A stretch of 64,000 bases of DNA from Sarcocystis neurona (taxonomy: Eukaryota; Apicomplexa; Conoidasida; Eucoccidiorida; Sarcocystidae), in the NCBI GenBank assembly GCA_000727475.1, contig KL647297.1, positions 3,365,080 to 3,429,079 on the forward strand, written 5' to 3'. Position 1 is the first letter of the stretch. Each line of letters begins with the position of its first letter. The notes beneath the pieces are model-generated. The model did not search any database. It worked only from the letters and a program-made list of their open reading frames with translations, and was not told where the DNA came from. Both the position numbers and the translations under genes were made by a program. This document shows positions 55,730-64,000 of the stretch, one piece after another.

Positions 55730-56990
55730 GGACAAAATCACACAAAGAAGACCCCTACGCTTGTGTGTACGTTGGAGGAAGACGCGGGAATTAGAGAAGA
55801 AAAGCGGTGCCCGGGCGCGCACGCATACGTGTCGCAGAGAGAACGCCGTGGTAGATGCGAGAGCGTAGTGTAGACGGCGGCGAGACACAACAGAGTGAAG
55901 CTCCAAAGGCGCAGAAGGAAGGCGCGGCAGCGTGGAAAGGGCGAGAGGGGCGCGTGAGTTTTGTGAGAAGAAAGGCAAAGAGCAGATCTGCAATGGGGGA
56001 ACCGAGGAAGCTGAAGACTGAAAGAAAAGAAAATGGAAGAACAGAAAGAAAACACAGGGTCCGGAGCGCCGTGGCTCTCGGGAAGGAGCCGACGACGTTT
56101 CGGCACGCGAAAAGGAAGAACGGACACAAGAAATGAAGAGAGTGCGTGTGGAGGAAATTGCCCCTGCACAGAAAAGTGGGAAACAGAGGAGGAAAAACGT
56201 CCTGCTTCGTATGTCAGAATAGACTTTCCACGAGCCTTCACGCCTTTGTAGTGTCCTACGGTATACCACGCTTATACGGCTGCTATACAGAGACAGGGAG
56301 CGAGAGCAGTACCTGACGGATTCACTCCTTACGTGTGTGTGTGTGTGTGTATGTGTGTGTAAGACTTTTCACTGGGAGTGCTGCAGACGCAAGTTGGTGG
56401 CACAAACTCAGAGAAGGGCACGCACGGATGTGTATGTGTGTGACTGTGTGTATGCATATACATATTTATATACATATAGATATCCATATATAGAGAGAGG
56501 GACGTAGAGCCCATACATACACGGGTCCCGGATGAAGTGTGGAGACCGGGTTAATGGGAAATTCGAAAAACACTCGGTACAGCTGCTCCACGAGGGCTCA
56601 CGCTGTCTAAAAACTGCGCGAATATACCCCGTCCTGTCTCCTACACATCAGCAGATAGTGTAGCGGAGCTGCTCGCAGGAATTGACGTGAAGTAGCTGAG
56701 AGGAGGGAACCAATGTGACACGCTGTCTTTCGAAAAAGTAAAAGCCGACGGAATGTCCGTTCGGAAAAGTGAACACGCCTCGATCAGCATTTTTCAAAGG
56801 CAAGGTAGGAAAGCAGCTGGGAATTCCGGCACACTGTGGGTAGGGAAAGGTACCGCGGCAGTATCGTTACGGCGGGAAGACGAGAAAGGTGATATATAAA
56901 GCCGCGCGAAAAGTAGACACGACGTAGAAAAAAAAGAAATCTACGCATGAAAGAAGCGGACAGGGTGTAAGGAGCTGTTTGCCCGCGAAG
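55730..56990. promoter_or_regulatory. Probable 5' flank of the T-protein gene
   Basis: 1.3 kb of non-CAG sequence upstream of the proposed start codon, pyrimidine-rich on the minus strand, with a (GT)n run at 56333-56360. Open frames on both strands here are not convincing. Called regulatory only from position; no motif was identified. Confidence 0.3.
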
Positions 56991-57040
56991 CCAAGTGGAC
57001 ACAGGGGAAAATGAGAACATCAAAAAACACGGGGAAATAG

Positions 57041-57640
57041 GGTGTACGTACACCCCACGAAGAGACTCGTGGACACCCGCTGGAGCCGCTTCCGTTACAC
57101 ATATATTGGCCTCCACTGGAGTCCCGCATAGCGGTGACATCGTAATCTTCCTCTATATTCTCTTAAGAAAACCCTCTTTCGTACCGTTCGTCAATTTTCT
57201 AGTGCAGACAAATACACTCTCTGAGGTGTACGTACACCCCACGAAAACGACTCGTGGACGCCCGCTGAAGTCGCTTCCTCTACACACAGCTCCGCCTCGG
57301 CCGTAGTCCCGCATACAGGTAACATCGGATTCTTTTTTATATTCTCTCGAGAAGACGCTCTTCAGGACCGTTCGTCAACTTTATCGTACAGACAAATGCA
57401 CTTTTCGATTCCCGCCTGGATCGTCCGCCGAGGTCTATGAGGCAGGCGGGTGTCTCCCCCAGCTACACGAGCCGGCTGGTGTACGTCCACTACCACTTCG
57501 TGTCACCAACGTGCTGGCGGGTGCTTTTCCACACACACACATCTCCCTACTACAGAGCCGAGCATGCCGGTAAGATTTCCACGCATTTTTTCCTTTGTGC
57601 TTACCAATATAAGTGACATACACGTAGGCAAGCACGTCCG
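57041..57640. repeat. 184-bp diverged tandem repeat
   Basis: Two clear copies start with the 12-bp palindrome GTGTACGTACAC at 57042 and 57226, followed by CCCACGAA.A.GACTCGTGGAC. A third, more diverged copy begins near 57477. Shared blocks include CCCGCATA..GGTGACATCG.A and ACCGTTCGTCAA.TTT. Confidence 0.8.
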
Positions 57641-57834
57641 GAGGTCATAAACACGAGTATACTAGCGAGATAGCTGCTGCATTCCCCTCCCCCACACAAA
57701 CACAAATCATCCAGCTGAACGAGTACCCGCCTCACGACGCGTGCCATTCAAGAGCAACAGTGCTCTAGACCAGCGAGGGCCAAACCAGCAGCACTACAAA
57801 AGCAGGAGTTACACATAGCCGCAGCAGGAGGTGG

Positions 57835-58353
57835 CTACACTGGCGGCACTGCAGAAGCAGCGGCTGCACGTATCAGCGACAAGAGTAGTAGTCCCGGCGG
57901 CTGGAGGGTACCAGCAGCAGCTACTACAACAGCCCGTGCTGGCACAGCAGCAGCGATAACCAGGGAGAGCATCGACCGCTCCCAAGAGCGACAGCGCCGC
58001 CGGTGGAGCTGCCCAGGAGTAGCCGGTCGAGTACCCAGCAGCATCTGCGCGCGCCGCACGAGCACGCGTACGCGCGGCACAAATCCTGCCAACTTGGCGG
58101 TGAAATCCTCCCTGCAGATAGCAGGAGCACTGGCGGCAGCGACGGAAGCACCTGCAGGAGCAGAGAAACGAAAATGGGCCATCCCTTCTTTGAAGCAACG
58201 GAAAGCAGACTTCTGATAAAACGACAGCGAGTGAAGGCTTCTTGCGTGCCGCGGTGCTTGGTATGTCTCTCCCCGCAGCTTGTCTACCTTCCCCTGCTGC
58301 TGCTGCTTTGGTACCGCTCTTCTTCCTCTCCCTCCCTCCCGCAGTTCGCTCAA
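57835..58353 (-). CDS. Unrecognised open frame, 172 codons
   Basis: Minus frame MSELREGGRGRRAVPKQQQQ, then SLHSLSFYQKSAFRCFKEGM. From 58111, after a CTATCTGCAG acceptor, EDFTAKLAGFVPRVRVLVRR and AQMLLGTRPATPG. The acceptor suggests the last part is a separate exon. A second minus frame is also open. No family is recognised. Confidence 0.35.
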   Translation of the reverse strand: MSELREGGRGRRAVPKQQQQGKVDKLRGETYQAPRHARSLHSLSFYQKSAFRCFKEGMAHFRFSAPAGASVAAASAPAICREDFTAKLAGFVPRVRVLVRRAQMLLGTRPATPGQLHRRRCRSWERSMLSLVIAAAVPARAVVVAAAGTLQPPGLLLLSLIRAAAASAVPPV

Positions 58354-58632
58354 TCGTGCAGCCGCTACTGCAGGCAGCTACGCGACTAGGGTGAGACGGG
58401 GAGCCAGAGATGACGCGGCTGGGTGTCGTGTGCCCCACGCAGCTGCTGCCGCCGGCGGGCACCCACCAACCCCAGATGGCCGTTTGCCGCATGTGTGTGA
58501 GCGCCGAGTTGCATACATCTTGTACTCTTGGACCGTCTACCTGTATTAATTTGTCTTGTCTTTTCCTCCTTTATTTCCTTGCAGCAGGTTTTCTGCATAC
58601 TAGTTCAACAGTGCGACCTTTGACCAGCGCAG

Positions 58633-59440
58633 TCATTTGCTGCGCCGCACCACAGCTCGTGGCCAACGCCTGCAGGCCGGCGCACGATCACGTTCAAAAC
58701 GGATGTGCGGAAAAAATGAAGCCGCTGCTTCTTCCCTTCTCTCCACTGCCATCTTCTTCCACGTGTGCGTCTTGTCCACTCCCTTTGCGCGCCTCTCTCC
58801 TGTCCGGTTCCTCCTCCTGCCGTTTTGGGGCTGCTGCTGGGGGTGTTGCTGCTTCGCCCGCTTAGAGCGACGCTGCGAAGTCACCTCCTTCCTTTTTTGC
58901 CGCTGAGGCGGGCCTCATCCATTGACCGCAGCACAACTTGATGAATAGCGAAGACAACTCCGTCGCCACAGGAGAAGCGGCAGCGGCGACACTTCCTCGT
59001 GCAGCCTGGAAGGGGGACAACGGCAATGCCGGCAGCACCAGCAGCGAAAACGGAGTCAGGGAGCACACACAAGCAAGAACCCACCCGCACCGCTAGACGC
59101 GGCAACAGCAGCGACGCTGCCGTCAACAGCCACACAGTGCCTTCGCAGGAATATAGGCAGCAGCAGTTGCAGTAAAAGGAACAGCAGCAGCCAAGGTGTG
59201 CCGTAGCAGCGCTTTACAAGCCCCAGGCGTATCTTCTTGGGAGGTGCTCAGGCAGCAATCGCTGCAGCAGATGCGGTCCAAGCAGCACAAGCCGCAACTT
59301 GAGGAGCGTGCGCTAGGGAGACGAAAACAGCACCGGAAGGAACAGCAACAGTAACAACACAGCGTGACACGCAGCAGCAGTAACACAGCAACGAACGCAG
59401 CCACAACACCAGCAGCAGCACACAAAAGTAGCAACAGAAG
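58633..59440 (-). other. Minus-strand coding-like pieces, unresolved
   Basis: 58884-58633 reads a very basic frame (RRSKRAKQQHPQQQPQNGRR, later HTWKKMAVERREEAAASFFP). Near 58.93-58.99 kb a frame reads VVFAIHQVVLRSMDEARLSG. Near 59.22-59.30 kb LVLLGPHLLQRLLPEHLPRR ends at a GGGCTT|GTAAAG donor. They could be exons of one gene. Confidence 0.3.
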
Positions 59441-59473
59441 TGTCCCCAGGGCCTCAGAAATTCTCGTTTTTAA

Positions 59474-59853
59474 GTGAGGAGTTCACGAGATATATTTTCT
59501 GATGAAACTGCCGCTCGGTATATGGCGAGGAGCGCCCACATGCCAGAGGAGGAAGCTGCTGCTGCTATTGGTACACGAGCGACACGACTGCACAGAGGAG
59601 CAGCAGCAGCAACGGCTAAGGGCCCTTCGGCAGCTGCTATGGCAGCAGCAGCGGCTGCCGCGAACTCCGATTCCGGCACCTTACCAGCAGGAATAGCAAC
59701 AGCAGACCAGCAAGTGAAGCAGCAGCTGCTGCCGATGGTCGCTTGTGCCGCAGGAACAACAGCAGCCGCAAGCACGAGCCGAGGCACCAACAAGAGCGGC
59801 AGCACTCGGGAGCGAAGAAGCGGCAGCATTTCTTGGAGAGAATTAGTGTTGCG
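59474..59853 (+). CDS. Possible upstream exon of the pyrophosphatase gene
   Basis: Plus frame MRSSRDIFSDETAARYMARS, then AHMPEEEAAAAIGTRATRLH, an Ala-rich middle and SGSISWRELVL before TTGCG|GTAGAC. Codon use is even outside the Ala run. It is linked to the pyrophosphatase only by strand and proximity; the minus strand is also open. Confidence 0.35.
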
Positions 59854-59958
59854 GTAGACAGCAGCAGTGCAGGAGGGAGAGTGTTCTAGACAGCAGCAGC
59901 GCAGCAGCAGCAGCAGCGACAGCAGTGCAGCAGACAGAGCGCCACGGCCTGCAGCGGT

Positions 59959-62392
59959 TTGTTGAATACAGCCGTAGCAAGTGGGTGGGGGGAGAGAGTT
60001 ATCGGGTCAACAGGAATGTGGCAGCAGCGGAAGTGTGGGGCGGCAAAGGAAGCGGCTGCTACAGCAGCCTTGAGAAAGCAAAGCCTCACGTCTGCATCTG
60101 CAGTTTTTGTGTCTGTTGCTGCTGGTTTTCTCTCGACGCACTCGCTACTGATGGCTGCTCCCTGCTACACGTACAGTACATCCGTGCTGGCTTCCTTCTC
60201 TCTGCCGCTTGTGGGGTGTCGATGGCGAACAGCAGCGAGACCCACACCCACCAGCTTCGTCGCAAGCAGATCCCCCCGCCGCAGCAGCACCAGCAGCCTC
60301 TGGTTCTTCCTTCACAGAAGCAACGGCAGCAGCTGTGGCTACGGCAGCAGCACCAGCAGCAAACGTCGAGACGGGTGCACCAGGGACAACAATTCTTCCT
60401 TCTCCTCTCCCTCCTCCAGCCCCCGCAGCAGCAGCAGGGGTACAAGCAGCGACAGCAGCGGTACAGGCCGCAGTAGCACATCTTGCAGTCGCAGCAGCAG
60501 CAGCACGAGGAGCAGTAGCAACAGCAGGAGCAGCGGTTCGCAAGACACGCGCAACAGCAGCAACGAAAGTAGCCAAGGCAACTTGTCGTTGACGAACAGC
60601 AGCAGTCACAACAGGAGATGGTACGCTACGGCGTACATCTCGTTCTCTTCTTCGTTCTCGTCTTGCCGCGTGGGCTTCTCCTGTTGCTCTTCGTCCTGCA
60701 GTAGCAACAGCAGTGGAAGCAGGGGAAAGTTGCTTTTCTCGGACGAACGTCGACCTCCGTTTTTGCTTTGTTTCCAATCACGGCCCCAGTGTTCACGCCG
60801 GTTGATAAGCCCGAGGAGCACGTCGCAGAGCGGCAGCAGCAACAGCACGAGGCAGTATATCTCCTCCTTCGGCGATTCTGCTGCTGATGCTGCTGCTGCT
60901 TCTTCGTGGGCCGGAGCTTCGCCTGCGGCTGCTGCTGCTGGACCTCTGAGTTTTGAAGGTGCTGCAGGAAATGCTGCTTCTGCTTCTGGGGCCTTTCCTT
61001 TGTCCAGAAGAAGTGACCGCAGGCGAGATGCTTCCTTTGCCTCGGCAGTTTTGACGACACGGCGACCTGTGTCGCACCAGCTGCTGCTCCGTGGGACTAT
61101 ACGCAGAAAATTTGCTACTGCTGCTGGTGTGCCCAAGATGCCCGCAGCAACGGCTGGAAGAGCAGGAGGAGCAGGAGGAGAATGGAAGCGAGAGCACTGC
61201 AGCAGCACCCCACAGTCAGGAGCGCGTGCGGTAGACGAAGACAGAGGAGCAGCAGCAGGCGCGGGGCCGCATGCCGCGGGTCGAAGAGAAGAAGCAGCAG
61301 CCACAGGGGCAGAGGCAAAAGCAGCAACAGCAGCAGTAGCAGCAAGAGGACGAACGGGAGGAGGGTCTGCAGCAGATGTACCAGCCGAAACGGATACCAG
61401 CAGACCAGGAGCAGCAGCAGCAGCAGAGATAGCAGCACAAGAAGAAGCAACTGCAGCAAGACGCGAAGTCACAGCAACAGGAACAGAAGGTCGAGGAAGA
61501 AAAGGAGGAGTAGAAGCAGCAGCAACAGGAGGAGAATCAAAAGCAGCAGTTGAACAAAGGCTTCCACAGGAAGGCTTAAACCGCTTATCAACAGCGCCTG
61601 GTTTCCAACAGCAGCTCCCTCCGTCGCTAAGTTCACGCGCATCTTTCCTTCCTTCTCCTTCGTACTCTTCTTTTAGGTCGTCTTTCTCCTCCTTGGTTTC
61701 TTCAGCGGCTTCTTTTCCGTCTTCTTCTCCTGCCACGGCTTCTTCCCGTCTGGGCTTCACAGGAAGCCGTGACCTACCAGGTGCAGCAGCAGCAGCAGTG
61801 ACAGCGACAGGTTCGACCCAACGAGCCACCAGGGCAGCAGCAACGATACGTACCGAAGAAGAAGAAGCAAGAGGAGGAGGAGGAGCAGGCGAGGAAGAGA
61901 GCAACATCTTTCAACTTGGAGGTCGCCAGGTGAAGCGAGTTATCAACGGGGAAGTCGGCAGTCGGGAATTTTCGATTCACCTTTGTGACGCAGAGACGCA
62001 GCGGCCTCTTTCCTTCTGGCACGACATTCCTCTTTTCTATCCGCATGCAGGAGAAAAGGAGAAAGAAGCAGGAGCAGCAGCAGCAGGAGCAGAGGCAGGA
62101 GGAAGAATAGAAGAAACAGCAGCAGCAGCAGCAGGAGAAGCAGCAGTCCAAGAAGAAGAAGCAGCAGCAGCAGCGCGAAGTGGGGAAGCGTGGGTAGCGG
62201 GGGAGGGGGGTGGGCTGAAGGAGGAGAAGAAGAGTAGCGTGCTGGGACCGAGGGACGGAAGCAGCAGCAATCCCAGCAGCAATAGGGAGCTTTATAGTAT
62301 GATTGTTGAGGTCCCGAAGTATTCGAGAAGAAAGTACGAAATGCAAATTAAACGTCCCTTTACTCCAATTCAACAAGATCTCACTATCTACG
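59959..62392 (+). CDS. Soluble inorganic pyrophosphatase (family I), 5' part
   Basis: Family I pyrophosphatases hydrolyse PPi to two phosphates and pull biosynthetic reactions forward, usually in the cytosol. The frame 59959-62392 is open throughout. Enzyme sequence is clear from 61921: GRQVKRVINGEVGSREFSIH, then RPLSFWHDIPLFYP. After an Ala/Glu-rich insertion of about 77 residues (62056-62286) come LYSMIVEVPKYSRRKYEMQI and FTPIQQDLTIY. In VEVP and KYE the glutamate, lysine and glutamate match E. coli Glu20, Lys29 and Glu31. The exon ends near TACG|GTAATC at 62392. The part with the DxxxD aspartates lies beyond the window. The first 650 codons are Ser/Ala/Thr low complexity, so the true start and any introns before 61.1 kb are uncertain. 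Confidence 0.72.
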
Positions 62393-62439
62393 GTAATCTT
62401 CGACTCTCCAAATTTCTTCTTCTCTGTATTTCATGGCTC

Positions 62440-64000
62440 ATATATCTGTACAACATATATATATATGTGCATAGACATATATGTGTATAGTTTTCTACAG
62501 TAATAGACGTACAGGTAATCCATTCTCTTGCATGCTTTTCCGTGCATATATTCTCCAGGATACCGTCTTGAGACGACACACGTTACGTACATATATATAC
62601 ATATATAGGTAGATATAGATATAGGCACACACTTCGTGTATATATATATATGTAAATTCATATATATATATATGTACATGTATGTATAGATAGATAGATT
62701 TAGATATAGACACACACTTCGAGAATGTCTGTATATATATAAATTCATATACGTATGTATCCATATATATGTATATATAGATCGATAAATACAGATATAG
62801 TAGGTATGGATATACACTTTATATATATAAATGCAGACGAACACAGAAGTGAATATCTGCATAGAGATAGTTATCTAAAGATATGGCATTGACTACTGAT
62901 ACCTATTCTGTGTATACATATATACACATGCATATGAATATATATGTGTGTATATTCACTTATGTGTAGATTGAGACAAGCACATTATAGTGGATATTTG
63001 AATAGTAGGGGTATCGATAGATAGAGAAGTATATCGTCGATTGTTGGTGATTGTGTTAGTAGTTGTTTATGGGCAGACAGTGAGACCGTGCAAATCCACG
63101 ACATGAGGAAGAAAAGAGGAGAAACGAAAATTCACTCTTCATCGATGCCACAGAAAAGTTTGCTAAACTTTTAAAACGGGGTAACTACCCAAAAAAACAC
63201 ACGTATTCTTACATAGAGATATAATGTCTGACTATACGTATAGATAGATATAGATGGATACGCCCATGGATAAATAAGGAGATCTTTTGACGGATCAAGT
63301 TGGTAAGAGTATGTCTACATATACGTACATATATATCCATATATGCGTACGTATATACATACGTATACCACAGCAGTGCGCATACATATATAGATATATA
63401 TATTTTGAGGGATTATACATATATGGATGCCTATATATGTACAGAGGCATACATATATAAATTTACCACAACTGCGTACATATATATGCGTGTATATCTT
63501 TATTAAGGAAATTTATATATATATGTGCCTACGCACGTACGCATACGTACGTATATATGTGCATACCACAACTGTATATATATGTATATATACGTACCCG
63601 TGTATACCTGCATAGACATGACTATATATTTATATATATATATGACGTCTGTGTGTGTGTGTGTGTGTCTCTCTCTCTCTCCGTATCTCTCTCTCTCTCT
63701 CTCTGTATCTCCCCCTCTCTGTATCTCTCTCCCTATATATTTCTCTATGTATATCTCTCTATATAATATATCTCTCTATATAACATATCTCTCTATATAA
63801 TATATCTCTCTATATATATTTATATTTCTCTCTCTATATCTCTCTCTTTCTGTATCTCTCTCTGTGTATCCCCCTCTCTGTATCTCTCGCTTTATATATA
63901 TATATATGTCTCTGTATCTCTCTAAACACGTATATAGCTGTATATGTGCCTGATACACATGTGTTCCAAGATTTTCTCTCTGTGTGTGTGTGTGTGTTTG
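62440..64000. repeat. TA, GATA and CT microsatellites in the pyrophosphatase intron
   Basis: 62.45-62.85 kb: diverged 100-110-bp units containing GATATAG.CACACACTTCG and TAAATTCATATA. 62.9-63.3 kb is ordinary AT-rich sequence with nothing recognisable. 63.3-63.6 kb is TA/ACGT. 63.65-63.95 kb is (CT)n mixed with TATATCTCTC, and (GT)n lies at the end. Confidence 0.7.

Overview
The window reads as nuclear DNA of a coccidian apicomplexan, most probably an Eimeria species. Three things point there. There are dense CAG/CTG trinucleotide tracts that translate as runs of Ala, Gln, Ser or Leu. Long TA-, CT- and GA-rich microsatellites fill the introns. The genes are intron-rich and contain short, phase-matched coiled-coil or enzyme segments between the repeats. 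I cannot name the species. CAG tracts are open in almost every frame on both strands, so most long open frames here are shadows. I relied instead on non-repetitive protein motifs, splice sites and matching intron phases.

Layout, left to right. (1) 0.9-20.9 kb, minus strand: a gene of about 20 kb for a coiled-coil protein. Its first exon ends in a motif resembling the N-terminal signature of CEP135/Bld10 centriole proteins. The next four exons (17.2, 15.5, 13.4 and 12.9 kb) join in phase into a continuous Gln/Ala-rich coiled coil. A 33-nt microexon, a Gln/Glu/Ala exon at 7.2 kb, a leucine-heptad exon at 2.3 kb and a short terminal exon at 0.9 kb are likely further parts. (2) 21-26 kb: small, mostly unrecognised coding pieces, including a minus-strand gene ending at 24,669. 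(3) 27-33 kb: a near-perfect hairpin, a 95-bp tandem repeat that runs into an assembly gap, several convincing but unrecognised minus-strand exons, and minisatellites.

(4) 35.1-55.7 kb, minus strand: the main discovery of the window. This is a gene for a glycine-cleavage T-protein (aminomethyltransferase, GcvT family) stretched over about 20 kb. I could trace ten exons, all phase-compatible. They predict a protein of roughly 2,500 residues where the family normally has about 370-410. The conserved folate-binding and C-terminal segments are intact and in order, but they are separated by very large Ala-, Ser-, Gln- and Glu-rich insertions. One intron appears to use a GC donor. (5) 55.7-59.4 kb: a probable promoter region, a diverged 184-bp tandem repeat and unassigned coding-like pieces. 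(6) 59.5-62.4 kb, plus strand: a family I soluble inorganic pyrophosphatase with a long low-complexity N-terminal region and an Ala/Glu-rich insertion inside the catalytic domain. It continues past the right edge. The last 1.5 kb is TA/CT microsatellite.

The genes do not form a pathway; they share an architecture of small conserved segments inflated by amino-acid repeats and repeat-filled introns. I saw no rRNA, tRNA, CRISPR, telomere repeat or recognisable transposase or reverse transcriptase.
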